DNA from: CAZEGV01 sp964511645
GTDB taxonomy: Bacteria; Bacteroidota; Bacteroidia; Cytophagales; JAAEPT01
Assembly (NCBI GenBank): GCA_964511645.1
Contig: CAZEGV010000008.1
Location: 1 to 59,136, forward strand
DNA: 59,136 bases
Reading direction: 5' to 3'
Positions 1-8,497 of this stretch are shown in pieces (within the stretch, counting starts at the first letter, position 1; each line of letters starts with the position of its first letter). Position numbers and translations under genes: made by a program. Below the pieces are notes generated by a model that saw nothing but the letters and a program-made list of their open reading frames with translations, had not been told where the DNA came from and made no database searches.

Positions 1-147
1 TCAAAAATTGAAATTTTTATGCTTTTTCCCTACTTATTCTTTCGGACAGTTATGTTAAATTAAGTAATAAAGAAATCGCTTAAAAGGGAAAACTATATTT
101 TCTATTGGTATTTTTAGTATAGTTCTTTATTTTATGCCTCTATTGTT

Positions 148-155
148 TATCTTTG
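148..155 (+). promoter_or_regulatory. -7 promoter element TATCTTTG of the AI-2E family gene
   Basis: The octamer TATCTTTG matches the Bacteroidota sigma-A -7 consensus TAnnTTTG. Transcription normally starts a few bases after it, at about 160-162. This puts the ATG at 157 upstream of or at the transcription start and favours the ATG at 178. No clear TTTG is seen at the usual -33 distance. Confidence 0.55.
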
Positions 156-177
156 TATGATACAACAAAAAATCACG

Positions 178-1227
178 ATGGGAGAAAGAAAAACAACCAA
201 CATATTATTATTGATATTAGCATTGCCTGTAGTTTTTTATGTATTTAATTTATTGTCTTTTATTTTTATCCCTTTGTTTTTTGCAATGTTCATCGCTTTG
301 ATGTTTTTACCATTAATGAGATGGTTAGCGAATAAAAAAATTCAAAAGACAATGAGTTTAATCATTGTTATTGTTATTGTAGGAGTGTTTTTTAAACTTA
401 CAGGAGAATTAATTCATTTATCTAGTCAAGAAATTATGGCTTCTGAAAGTGACATTTTCTCAAAGGCAGAATCAAAATTAGAAACTTTAATCATTCCATT
501 GGAAGATTTTTTTGGAGTAGAACGATTAGATGGAAAAAGTATTATTGTTCATTATTTACAAAAACTTGACTTGAGTAAAAGTTTCGGGTCTACTATTGAC
601 TCTATTGGTAATATCATATCAACAACTCTAATGACAGTGTTTTTTGTAGTACTTTTATTAGCCGAGTCTATTAATTTTCAAAAAATTCTTAATAGTACTA
701 TTCTTCGTCAATCATTCTCTTCTATTAAAGTATTTATGCGTATAGAAAAAGACATCATTACCTTTATCAAGGTAAAGTTTATTATTAGTTTCTTTACAGG
801 GGTAGGTTTTACATTGGCATGCTATTTTTTTAATGTTAGTTTTCCAATATTTTGGGGCTTACTTGCCTTTGTTATTAATTTCATACAAATGGTAGGTTCA
901 GTAGTATCAGTAGTATTACTGTCGTTATTTGCTTTCGTAGAACTTGATTCAACGGGGCTTTTATTATTCTTTATATTTACCATCACAATGGTACAGGTAA
1001 TTATGGGCGGTATTTTAGAACCCGTTTTTATGGGGAAATCATTCTCTATTAATGTAATTACTATATTAATAATGTTGATGTTTTGGGGATTTATATGGGG
1101 AGTTCCAGGTATGATTTTATCTATCCCAATTACGGTGTTTATTAAAATAATATTAGAACAATTCCCTAAGACTAAACTAATATCTGATGTAATGTCAGGT
1201 GGAGAGTTGATTCATCCAAACGAATAA
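178..1227 (+). CDS. AI-2E family transporter (PerM/YdiK-like membrane protein)
   Basis: This encodes a polytopic inner-membrane protein of about 349 residues. It has paired hydrophobic helices at the N-terminus, a soluble stretch of about 80 residues (including LETLIIPLEDFFGVERLDG), then a dense block of helices toward the C-terminus. That is the usual layout and length of the AI-2E/PerM family. Members have been linked to export of autoinducer-2 or to ion and solute transport, but most have no proven substrate, and none can be deduced here. The ATG at 178 is preferred because a TATCTTTG promoter element ends at 155; an in-frame ATG at 157 would add seven residues. The gene is followed by 122 bases and then the biotin operon, and looks monocistronic. 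Confidence 0.8.
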   Translation: MGERKTTNILLLILALPVVFYVFNLLSFIFIPLFFAMFIALMFLPLMRWLANKKIQKTMSLIIVIVIVGVFFKLTGELIHLSSQEIMASESDIFSKAESKLETLIIPLEDFFGVERLDGKSIIVHYLQKLDLSKSFGSTIDSIGNIISTTLMTVFFVVLLLAESINFQKILNSTILRQSFSSIKVFMRIEKDIITFIKVKFIISFFTGVGFTLACYFFNVSFPIFWGLLAFVINFIQMVGSVVSVVLLSLFAFVELDSTGLLLFFIFTITMVQVIMGGILEPVFMGKSFSINVITILIMLMFWGFIWGVPGMILSIPITVFIKIILEQFPKTKLISDVMSGGELIHPNE

Positions 1228-1246
1228 GGTTAGCTGGTAGTATCTT

Positions 1247-1269
1247 TGTAAAAAAACTATTATTTTACA
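1247..1269. promoter_or_regulatory. Inverted repeat TGTAAAA-N9-TTTTACA upstream of bioB
   Basis: Perfect 7-bp arms (1247-1253 and 1263-1269) are separated by 9 bases. They overlap an upstream TATCTTTG element (1241-1248). The half-sites resemble the TGTAAAC halves of BirA biotin operators, but the spacing is shorter than the usual N14-16. It is a candidate operator only. Confidence 0.3.
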
Positions 1270-1302
1270 TTGTCGAAAAAAACAACTATCACAAAAAATA
1301 AC

Positions 1303-1334
1303 TTTGTCTGTTCAGACTTTAATCCGTAACTTTG
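1303..1334 (+). promoter_or_regulatory. bioBFD promoter with internal palindrome
   Basis: TTTG at 1303-1306 and TAACTTTG at 1327-1334 are 20 bases apart, a good match to the Bacteroidota -33/-7 promoter. Transcription would start near 1340, ten bases before the bioB ATG. Between the two boxes lies the perfect palindrome GTCTG-TT-CAGAC (1306-1317), placed where a bound repressor would block RNA polymerase. Another TAACTTTG at 1299-1306 could be a second, upstream -7 element. Confidence 0.5.
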
Positions 1335-1349
1335 GGCAAAATTTAGATT

Positions 1350-2375
1350 ATGGCTGAAATTAGAAATAACTGGACACGAGAAGAAATACAAGTAATATAC
1401 GACATGCCTATGATGGACCTTGTCTTTAAAGCCGCAGAAACTCATCGTCAACATCATAACGCTCAAGAAGTACAAGTTTGTACCCTCTTATCAGTAAAGA
1501 CAGGTGCATGCCCAGAAGATTGTGCTTATTGTCCGCAGGCCGCACGTTATCACACGGATGTGAAAGTACATAAACTACTACCTGTAGACGAAGTGATTCA
1601 AAGTGCTAAAGAAGCTAAAGATAGTGGCTCTACCCGATTTTGTATGGGAGCAGCATGGAGAGAAATTAGAGATAATAGAGATTTTGATAACGTACTAGAA
1701 ATGGTAAAAGGTGTAAATGCCTTAAACATGGAAGTGTGTTGTACATTAGGAATGCTAACTGATGAACAAGCTGCCAAATTAAAAGATGCAGGTTTATATG
1801 CTTATAACCATAATTTAGACACTTCAGAAGAAAATTATGACGACATTATTTCTACACGTAGCTATGATGATAGACTAGATACAATAGATAATGTACGTAA
1901 TAATAAACTACGAGTATGCTCAGGTGGTATTATTGGGCTTGGAGAAAGTAACGAAGATCGGGTAGCAATGATTCATACCTTGGCAAATATGCCCGAACAT
2001 CCAGAGTCTGTGCCAGTAAATGGACTTGTACCAGTAGAAGGTACGCCGCTTGAAAATCAACCTTTAGTACCAATTTGGGACATGATTAGAATGATTGCTA
2101 CGGCAAGAATCACTATGCCTACAGCAATGGTAAGATTGTCGGCAGGTAGAACGAGAATGAATTTTGAAGGACAGGCACTTTGTTTTATGGCTGGAGCTAA
2201 TTCAATTTTTGCAGGAGAAAAACTGCTAACTACTCCTAATCCAGAGATAAATCAAGACAAAGAGTTATTCCAGATATTAAATATTAAACCAAGAGCATCG
2301 TTTAAAGACAACGATCAGCCTAAGGTTGAGTTTGATCAAATTCCAATGGCACAAGGTCAGGAACATAGTCATTAG
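1350..2375 (+). CDS. bioB: Biotin synthase (radical SAM)
   Basis: Biotin synthase inserts sulfur into dethiobiotin, the last step of biotin synthesis. The 341-residue protein has the radical-SAM cluster motif CPEDCAYC with cysteines 54, 58 and 61, which bind the [4Fe-4S] cluster that cleaves S-adenosylmethionine. The family segments YNHNLDTS, GGIIGLGE and AGRTRMNFEGQ follow in the expected order, the last containing the arginine near the [2Fe-2S] cluster. Length is normal for the family. The ATG lies 16 bases after a TAACTTTG promoter element. It is the first gene of bioBFD, with bioF starting six bases after its stop. bioA, bioC and bioH are not in the window. Confidence 0.97.
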   Translation: MAEIRNNWTREEIQVIYDMPMMDLVFKAAETHRQHHNAQEVQVCTLLSVKTGACPEDCAYCPQAARYHTDVKVHKLLPVDEVIQSAKEAKDSGSTRFCMGAAWREIRDNRDFDNVLEMVKGVNALNMEVCCTLGMLTDEQAAKLKDAGLYAYNHNLDTSEENYDDIISTRSYDDRLDTIDNVRNNKLRVCSGGIIGLGESNEDRVAMIHTLANMPEHPESVPVNGLVPVEGTPLENQPLVPIWDMIRMIATARITMPTAMVRLSAGRTRMNFEGQALCFMAGANSIFAGEKLLTTPNPEINQDKELFQILNIKPRASFKDNDQPKVEFDQIPMAQGQEHSH

Positions 2376-2381
2376 ACAATA

Positions 2382-3491
2382 ATGCTGAACAGAATACAGC
2401 TAGAGCTTAAAAAAAGAAAAGACACTGCTAGCCTTCGTTCATTAAAAACAACAGAAGGCTTAGTAGATTTTTGTTCTAACGATTATTTAGGTTTAGCACG
2501 TAGTGTAGAACTTCAAAACGAATTTCAGATAAAATTACAAGTTGATGCTCCTTTGGGTTCAGGAGGTTCACGATTGCTCTCAGGCAACTATAATGGTATA
2601 GAAAAGTTGGAAAGTTATCTCTCCAACTTTTTTTCAGCAGAAAAAGCTTTAATATTTAATACAGGATATGTAGCCAATCTTGCTGTATTTTCAACACTTC
2701 CTACTCGGCATGACACTGTTATTTATGATGAGCTTATCCATACTTGTATAAAAGATGGAGTAAACCTTAGCAACGCCCATAAGTTAAGCTTTAGGCATAA
2801 TGATATCAACGATTTAGACAAAAAATTAAACAAAGCACAAGGAGATAAATTTGTAGCGATAGAGTCTATCTACTCGATGGATGGTGACGAAGCTCCACTT
2901 GTCGAAATCATTAAGGTATGCAAAAAGCATAAAGCTTATATTATAATTGATGAAGCACATAGCACAGCTATAATTGGTGACAAAGGTGAAGGCTTAGTCG
3001 TTTCTCAAGATTTGCAAGATGAGTTCACTTTACGAACATATACTTTTGGAAAAGGAGTAGGAGCTCATGGATCTTGTGTAGTTGGCGATAGCATAATAAT
3101 TGATTATTTGATTAATTTTGCACGCCCTTTTATTTATACTACCGCAATGCCACAGCATAGCATAACAGTCATTCATAATGCTTTTGAGTATTTGAAAAAA
3201 CACTCAAATTTACGAGACAAACTAAACGTAAATATTAAGCTTTTTAAGGCAAATATTCAACAGAAAACCATAAAGAGTACATCACCGATACAAGCCGTAA
3301 TAGTGCCTACTAATGAGCGAGTACAAGCATTATGTAAAACCTTACAAAACAAAGGGTATGATGTGCGTCCAGTAATGAGCCCTACTGTAGCAAAAGGCTC
3401 AGAACGTATCCGTATTTGTATCCACAGTTATAATACCAGTACAGAAATCATTGGCTTATCCAACATTATTAATAATGAACTTAGACCCTAA
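2382..3491 (+). CDS. bioF: 8-amino-7-oxononanoate synthase
   Basis: BioF is a PLP enzyme that condenses pimeloyl-ACP (or pimeloyl-CoA) with alanine to give KAPA, the first ring-building step of biotin synthesis. The 369-residue protein has the fold type I markers in order: CSNDYLGLA near the N-terminus, GSGGSRLLSG, the aspartate of IIDEAHS that contacts the PLP ring nitrogen, and the PLP-binding lysine K224 in TFGKGVGAHG. The related enzymes KBL and serine palmitoyltransferase share this architecture, but the position between bioB and bioD makes BioF the best call. Its 3' end overlaps the start of bioD by 17 bases, which suggests translational coupling. Confidence 0.93.
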   Translation: MLNRIQLELKKRKDTASLRSLKTTEGLVDFCSNDYLGLARSVELQNEFQIKLQVDAPLGSGGSRLLSGNYNGIEKLESYLSNFFSAEKALIFNTGYVANLAVFSTLPTRHDTVIYDELIHTCIKDGVNLSNAHKLSFRHNDINDLDKKLNKAQGDKFVAIESIYSMDGDEAPLVEIIKVCKKHKAYIIIDEAHSTAIIGDKGEGLVVSQDLQDEFTLRTYTFGKGVGAHGSCVVGDSIIIDYLINFARPFIYTTAMPQHSITVIHNAFEYLKKHSNLRDKLNVNIKLFKANIQQKTIKSTSPIQAVIVPTNERVQALCKTLQNKGYDVRPVMSPTVAKGSERIRICIHSYNTSTEIIGLSNIINNELRP

Positions 3492-4050
3492 TCAAAATTA
3501 TTTTGTAACAGCTATTCATACTGATAGCGGAAAAACTTATGCAAGTGCTTATTTGTGCGAACAGTTCGGCTTTGATTATTGGAAACCTATCCAAGCAGGA
3601 GAAGATACGGATAGTAATGCTATTAAAAATCTAGTTAAACGAAAAGGTATTAAAATTTTTCCCGAAACTTATGCCTTGAAAACTCCTATAAGTCCTCATA
3701 AAGCTGCCGAAATTGATGGAATTAAAATTGACCTATCTAAAATAAAAATACCACAATCTAATAAAGGAATAATTGTAGAAGGTGCTGGTGGAGTACTTGT
3801 GCCACTTAATCAAGAGCAAACCATGACAGACCTGATGTTGCACTTAGGGTTGCCTGTTATCCTAGTTATTAACTTTTATCTCGGGAGTATCAATCATTCT
3901 TTACTCACGATAGAATATTTAAAGTCTAAAAATATCGTAATCGAGGGCGTTATTTTTAATGGCAAACAAACAGAAAGCTCTAAAGAAATCATCACACAAT
4001 TAGGTAGAATTAAAATACTTGGAGAAATCCCTTATAATGGCATAAAATAA
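3475..4050 (+). CDS. bioD: Dethiobiotin synthetase
   Basis: BioD closes the ureido ring of dethiobiotin from DAPA, CO2 and ATP. The protein of about 191 residues begins MNLDPNQNYFVTAIHTDSGK. The phosphate-binding loop is AIHTDSGKT, where E. coli has GTDTEVGKT, so the first glycine is an alanine here. Other family segments are KPIQAGEDTDS and VEGAGGVLVPL. The ATG at 3475 is chosen over an in-frame TTG at 3451 because it puts the P-loop at the usual distance from the N-terminus. It overlaps bioF by 17 bases and is the last gene of the biotin operon. Confidence 0.9.
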   Translation: MNLDPNQNYFVTAIHTDSGKTYASAYLCEQFGFDYWKPIQAGEDTDSNAIKNLVKRKGIKIFPETYALKTPISPHKAAEIDGIKIDLSKIKIPQSNKGIIVEGAGGVLVPLNQEQTMTDLMLHLGLPVILVINFYLGSINHSLLTIEYLKSKNIVIEGVIFNGKQTESSKEIITQLGRIKILGEIPYNGIK

Positions 4051-4101
4051 GCCATCATAAAAGTAATTTTTTAAGCCTCACGTATTTATAATAAAATGGT
4101 T

Positions 4102-4109
4102 TATCTTTG
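4102..4109 (+). promoter_or_regulatory. -7 promoter element TATCTTTG of purM
   Basis: TATCTTTG lies 20 bases before the ATG at 4130. It argues against an in-frame TTG at 4112, which would fall at or before the transcription start. It separates purM from the biotin operon, which ends 51 bases upstream. Confidence 0.6.
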
Positions 4110-4129
4110 CCTTGCTAAAACAAAATACT

Positions 4130-5296
4130 ATGAGTAGTAATAGATACGATTTGAGAGGAGTTTCTGCATCTAAAGAAGATGTACATAACGCCATTAAGCA
4201 CATAGATAAGGGTTTGTACCCAAAAGCTTTTTGTAAAATCATACCTGATTTGTTAGGGAATGATGATGCGTTTTGTAACATAATGCATGCAGATGGTGCC
4301 GGCACCAAATCGTCTTTGGCATATATGTATTGGAAAGAAACTGGCAATCTGGATGTCTGGAAAGGTATTGCTCAAGATGCTATTATTATGAATGTAGATG
4401 ACCTACTTTGTGTAGGGGCTACAAATACTATTTTACTTTCATCAACTATTGGTCGTAACAAAAATGTAATACCAGGGGAAGTAATTGGGGCAATTATAGA
4501 GGGCACTGAAGATGTGCTAAAAATGCTTCGTGAAAATGGATTAAACATACATAGTACAGGAGGAGAAACAGCAGATGTTGGTGATCTTGTGCGTACGATT
4601 ATTGTAGACAGTACGGTTATCGCACGAATGAAAAAAAGTGATGTAATTGACAATGCTAATATAAAACCAGGTAATGTAATTGTAGGATTATCATCTTATG
4701 GTCAAGCAACATATGAGTCTGAGTATAATGGCGGAATGGGTAGCAATGGACTTACCTCTGCTCGACATGATGTATTTGGAAAAATTTTAGCTAAAAAATA
4801 TCCAGAAAGTTATGACCCAGCTGTACCAGAAGATTTAATCTATTCAGGACAATGTAATTTGACCGATAAATCAGAAACAGAATTAGACATAGGGAAGCTA
4901 GTGTTATCTCCTACTCGTACCTATGTGCCCGTAATGATTGCTATCTTAAAAGAGTTAAGAAGCAAAATAAATGGTGCAGTACATTGTAGCGGAGGAGCAC
5001 ATACTAAAGTGTTGCATTTTTTAGATGAAAATCATGTGGTAAAAGACAATATGATTGAAGTCCCACCTTTGTTTAAATTAATTCAAGAGCAAAGCGGTAC
5101 TAGTTGGAGCGAAATGTACAAAGTATTTAATATGGGTTGCCGACTAGAGTTGTACGTAGATGAACAATATGCACAGCAAATTATTAACATTGCAAACTCA
5201 TTTGATATTCATGCTCAAATTATTGGTCGTGTAGAAGCGTCTAAGCAAAAGCAAGTCACAATCAAAACAGCAGAAGGAACTTATACTTACAATTAA
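4130..5296 (+). CDS. purM: Phosphoribosylformylglycinamidine cyclo-ligase (AIR synthetase)
   Basis: PurM makes 5-aminoimidazole ribotide from FGAM with ATP, the fifth step of purine synthesis. The protein of about 388 residues has the PurM ATP-grasp-like signatures: HADGAGTKSSLAY near residue 50, DAIIMNVDDLLCVGA, then STGGETADVGDLV, and the C-terminal domain with HCSGGAHTK and VFNMGCRLEL. It is longer than the E. coli enzyme (345 residues), as is usual for the Bacteroidota form. The ATG at 4130 is set by the promoter at 4102. The stop codon directly abuts the GTG start of the EamA gene, so purM heads a unit with EamA, waaA and rsgA. No other pur genes are nearby. Confidence 0.92.
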   Translation: MSSNRYDLRGVSASKEDVHNAIKHIDKGLYPKAFCKIIPDLLGNDDAFCNIMHADGAGTKSSLAYMYWKETGNLDVWKGIAQDAIIMNVDDLLCVGATNTILLSSTIGRNKNVIPGEVIGAIIEGTEDVLKMLRENGLNIHSTGGETADVGDLVRTIIVDSTVIARMKKSDVIDNANIKPGNVIVGLSSYGQATYESEYNGGMGSNGLTSARHDVFGKILAKKYPESYDPAVPEDLIYSGQCNLTDKSETELDIGKLVLSPTRTYVPVMIAILKELRSKINGAVHCSGGAHTKVLHFLDENHVVKDNMIEVPPLFKLIQEQSGTSWSEMYKVFNMGCRLELYVDEQYAQQIINIANSFDIHAQIIGRVEASKQKQVTIKTAEGTYTYN

Positions 5297-6181
5297 GTGA
5301 AGGGCAAACAAATTTCTATTATTATATTTATAGCACTTGCTCTAATTTGGGGAAGTGCTTTTTTGTGTATCAAAAAAGGTTTGATTTTTTTTACCCCTAT
5401 AGAGGTAGCATGCATCAGAATTTTAATAGGGGGGATTGTTTTACTCCCTTTTACTTTGACTCATGCCACTCGTGTAAGAAAACAAGATTGGAAGTATATC
5501 GTATTTGCAGGCTTTCAAGGAAGCCTTATTCCAGCACTTTGTTTTGCCATCGCTCAGCAACATATAGATAGCAGTGTAGCAGGTGTGTTAAGTTCTATGA
5601 CTCCTGTTTTTACTGTTTTAATCAGTGTGTTTATTTTTAAAGAAAGATATAAGCTTATTAATTATATTGGGATGATAATAGGACTATTAGCGGCTATTGG
5701 TTTAATCATGTATAAGTCTGGCGGAGAGTTTTCAATAGGAGTTTATGGACTACTCATTGTATTAGCAGCCATGCTTTATGCGTCTAACCTTAACTTGTTT
5801 AAATATAAATTGTCACACGTTCCTTCTATGACAATTGCTTCGTGCGCTTTAATATTAGCGGCCCCTGTTTCAGCTATTATTTTAGTCTACTTCGGTACTT
5901 TTAGTAGAATGGGACAACCTTCAGCAATAGAGCCATTATTATACCTCTTGGTTTTAGGTGTTTTTGCCACTGGGGCAGCACTAATATTATTTAATATTAT
6001 GCTCAAGTATGCTAGCCCGATGTTTGCAGGTTCTATTACTTATGTAATTCCTTTAGTATCCACTTTTATTGGTATATTAGATGGCGAAATGACCAATCAG
6101 TGGACATGGATATTGACCCTTGTGTTACTACTAAGTCTTTACCTTGTCAGCAAAAAAAGGACAATTCCTGTAGAAACATGA
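5297..6181 (+). CDS. EamA/DMT-family membrane transporter
   Basis: This 294-residue protein has about ten hydrophobic helices arranged as two repeats of five, the layout of the drug/metabolite transporter (EamA) family. The first helix contains IWGSAFLCIKKGL, typical of the family, and the second repeat begins near residue 150 (YGLLIVLAAMLYASN). Members export amino acids, metabolites or drugs; no substrate can be deduced. It starts at a GTG directly after the purM stop and its TGA overlaps the waaA ATG (ATGA), so translation of the four-gene run purM-EamA-waaA-rsgA looks coupled. Confidence 0.85.
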   Translation: MKGKQISIIIFIALALIWGSAFLCIKKGLIFFTPIEVACIRILIGGIVLLPFTLTHATRVRKQDWKYIVFAGFQGSLIPALCFAIAQQHIDSSVAGVLSSMTPVFTVLISVFIFKERYKLINYIGMIIGLLAAIGLIMYKSGGEFSIGVYGLLIVLAAMLYASNLNLFKYKLSHVPSMTIASCALILAAPVSAIILVYFGTFSRMGQPSAIEPLLYLLVLGVFATGAALILFNIMLKYASPMFAGSITYVIPLVSTFIGILDGEMTNQWTWILTLVLLLSLYLVSKKRTIPVET

Positions 6182-7416
6182 AGTTCATACAAGAAATATT
6201 ATATAATACATCTTTAAGAATTTATACTATATTACTTTGGATAATAAGTCCTTTTCATCGTAAAGCAAAACTATGGATTGAGGGACGGAAAAACATCTTT
6301 ATACGATTAGAAAAAGATTTTAAAGACTTATCTGATAAAGTGATTTGGATACACACAGCTTCGGTTGGTGAGTTTGAGCAAGCTCGACCAATTATAGAAC
6401 GATTAAAGTCTGATTATCCTCAGTATAAAATTTTATTGACCTTCTTTTCTCCTTCAGGATATGAGTTACGAAAAAATTACATAAATGTAGATTATGTATA
6501 CTATTTACCAATAGACGGCAAAAAAAACGCCGAATATTTTCTATCTATAACTAACCCTGTATTGGCACTATTTGTCAAATATGAATTTTGGCATTATTAT
6601 ATTCAATCGTGTAAAAAAAGAAAAATACCATTACTCTCTTTCTCTACAATATTGCGTCCTAATCAACAATACTTTAAATGGCATGGATCATTTTATCGAG
6701 AAATTTTAAAAAACATAACATATTTTTTTGTTCAAAATAAAGAAACAAAAAATCTGCTTAGAAGTATAAATATAGCTAGCGAAATAGCAGGAGATACTCG
6801 CTGTGACCAAGTAAAAGCAATTGCTGACACAAATAAGAGAAATGAAATAGTAGAAGTATTTACAGCCGATACTCTCACCCTAATTGTAGGAAGTGCTTGG
6901 GCAGAGGATATGTCCCTACTTATCCCGTATATCAATGCAAACCCTCAATACAAATACATTATTGCACCACACGAAATTAACAGGGAGAAAATTAAAGTGG
7001 AACAACAATTAATACATCTAAAATGTGCTAACTATTCTTTAAAAGAAACAGTCATCAATGCGGATATTCTATACATTGACTGTATCGGGATTTTATCACA
7101 GATATATAAATATGCTGACATTGTTTATATAGGTGGTGCATTTGGAAGTGGGTTACACAATATATTAGAGCCAGCAGTATTTGCTTCACCCATTTTGTTT
7201 GGCAATAAATACAACAAATTTCAAGAAGCCAAAGACTTACTACAGCTTGGTGGAGCGTATTCTATTAGCTCAGAAGAGGAGTTAAAAAACCAATTAGACA
7301 AATTATTTAATAATCCTAAACTAAGGAAACAAGTAGGGGATAATGCCCGAAACTATGTTTTGAAGCAATCGGGAGCGAGTGATGTAATCTTTGACTATAT
7401 TAAAACAATTTTATGA
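6178..7416 (+). CDS. waaA: 3-deoxy-D-manno-octulosonic acid (Kdo) transferase
   Basis: WaaA adds Kdo from CMP-Kdo to the lipid A precursor at the inner membrane, starting the LPS core. The 412-residue protein has a hydrophobic N-terminal anchor (YTILLWIISPF), then the Kdo-transferase motif HTASVGEFEQARP at about residues 59-71 with the conserved glutamates, KYEFWHYY, a C-terminal GT-B domain with GSAWAEDM, and GGAFGSGLHNILEPA, the nucleotide-binding loop. The ATG at 6178 overlaps the EamA stop and places the membrane anchor at the N-terminus. It overlaps rsgA by ATGA at its end. lptB lies elsewhere in the window. Confidence 0.93.
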   Translation: MKFIQEILYNTSLRIYTILLWIISPFHRKAKLWIEGRKNIFIRLEKDFKDLSDKVIWIHTASVGEFEQARPIIERLKSDYPQYKILLTFFSPSGYELRKNYINVDYVYYLPIDGKKNAEYFLSITNPVLALFVKYEFWHYYIQSCKKRKIPLLSFSTILRPNQQYFKWHGSFYREILKNITYFFVQNKETKNLLRSINIASEIAGDTRCDQVKAIADTNKRNEIVEVFTADTLTLIVGSAWAEDMSLLIPYINANPQYKYIIAPHEINREKIKVEQQLIHLKCANYSLKETVINADILYIDCIGILSQIYKYADIVYIGGAFGSGLHNILEPAVFASPILFGNKYNKFQEAKDLLQLGGAYSISSEEELKNQLDKLFNNPKLRKQVGDNARNYVLKQSGASDVIFDYIKTIL

Positions 7417-8336
7417 AAGGATTAATTATTAAATCAACTGGCTTGTGGTACATCATCCTTTCTGGAGGAGAAACTTATCGTGCGAGGTTGCGGGGAAAGT
7501 TTCGTCAATTAGGACTTAGGACGACCAATCCTATTGCAGTAGGTGATGAAGTGATTTTTTCTGTAGCAGACAATGAGAATGTCAGTATCGAAGAGATTTT
7601 GGACAGGCATAACTATGTCATCCGAAAATCAACCAAGTTAAGTGCTCAGGCACATATGATTGCTTCTAATATAGATTTGGCATTATTGATTGTCACACTT
7701 AAAGAACCCCGCACTTCACTTGGTTTTATAGATAGATTTTTAATTACCACAGAGTCATTTCGAATTCCAGTTTTGATTGCCTTTAACAAAAGTGATTTAT
7801 TTGACGAATCGGACAAGATTGAGATAGAGCGATTAAAACAAATTTACAGTTCACTGGGCTATGAATGCTTGACCACATCTACTGTGACAGGAGAAAACCT
7901 AAATCTAGTAAAAGAAAAGATAAAAGGAAGCACAACATTAATAACGGGACATTCTGGAGTAGGAAAATCATCATTATTAAATACTTTGTCGCCTCAATTG
8001 GATATCAAAACTGCTGATATTTCTAAAATGCACGCCAAAGGAAAACACACGACTACTTTTTCTGAAATGCACTTTTTGGATGATACCACTAATATCATTG
8101 ATACTCCAGGAATTAAAGAAATTGGGCTTTTTAAAATCAAAAAAGAAGAGTTAGCCCATTTTTACCCTGAAATGAGAGAGCATCTAGGCAAATGTAAATT
8201 TCATAATTGTACCCATTATCATGAGCCAAAATGCCATATACAAGAGTTATATATGAAAGGGGAAATTAATGATATTCGCTTCGAAAATTACTTAGCTATT
8301 TTGGATAGTGAGGACATGAATGAAGAAGAGTATTAA
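7413..8336 (+). CDS. rsgA: Ribosome small subunit-dependent GTPase A
   Basis: RsgA is a circularly permuted GTPase that checks late 30S subunit maturation. The 307-residue protein has an N-terminal OB domain (residues 1-70), then the GTPase motifs in permuted order: G4 as NKSD near residue 129, G1 as GHSGVGKSS near 178-186, and G3 as DTPG near 231. A zinc-binding C-terminal domain follows with CKFHNCTHYHEPKC (about 261-274). All key residues are present and length is normal. Its ATG overlaps the waaA stop. A hairpin terminator follows seven bases after the stop codon. Confidence 0.96.
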   Translation: MKGLIIKSTGLWYIILSGGETYRARLRGKFRQLGLRTTNPIAVGDEVIFSVADNENVSIEEILDRHNYVIRKSTKLSAQAHMIASNIDLALLIVTLKEPRTSLGFIDRFLITTESFRIPVLIAFNKSDLFDESDKIEIERLKQIYSSLGYECLTTSTVTGENLNLVKEKIKGSTTLITGHSGVGKSSLLNTLSPQLDIKTADISKMHAKGKHTTTFSEMHFLDDTTNIIDTPGIKEIGLFKIKKEELAHFYPEMREHLGKCKFHNCTHYHEPKCHIQELYMKGEINDIRFENYLAILDSEDMNEEEY

Positions 8337-8342
8337 GCAAAA

Positions 8343-8373
8343 AAAATCCCTCTACATAGTGTAAAGGGATTTT
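8343..8373. terminator. Bidirectional hairpin terminator between rsgA and tRNA-Ser
   Basis: The stem pairs AAAATCCCT-C-TACA (8343-8356) with TGTA-A-AGGGATTTT (8360-8373) around a TAG loop, with one C/A mismatch. Flanking A and T runs let it work in both directions, ending rsgA from the left and the tRNA/yihY unit from the right. Confidence 0.75.
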
Positions 8374-8377
8374 AAAG

Positions 8378-8462
8378 CAGAGAGTGAGAGATTCGAACTC
8401 TCGGTACCTCGCAGTACGCTGGTTTTCAAGACCAGTGCATTCGACCACTCTGCCAACTCTCT
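8378..8462 (-). tRNA. tRNA-Ser (anticodon UGA)
   Basis: The minus strand folds as an 85-nt class II tRNA. The 7-bp acceptor stem AGAGAGU/ACUCUCU is perfectly paired, with discriminator base G. The D arm contains GCAGAGUGGUC, the anticodon loop is CUUGAAA with anticodon UGA, and there is a long variable arm. The T arm is GAGAGUUCGAAUCUCUC. The long variable arm and UGA anticodon identify serine (UCA codons). The 3' CCA is not encoded; the base after the discriminator is C followed by UUU. It lies directly downstream of yihY and upstream of the shared terminator. Confidence 0.95.
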
Positions 8463-8497
8463 ATTGGATTGCAAATATAAGTCCTATTTTTAAAAAA

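Noticed and set aside
157..177. ATG at 157 as start of the AI-2E family gene
   Set aside because: A TATCTTTG promoter element ends at 155, so this ATG would be at or before the transcription start; 178 fits better.
1247..1269. Definite BirA operator
   Set aside because: The half-sites fit only partly and the 9-base spacing is too short for the usual 14-16.
1260..1475. Antisense open frame across the bio promoter and bioB start
   Set aside because: It covers the promoter and overlaps bioB on the opposite strand; no protein-like motif and no start signal.
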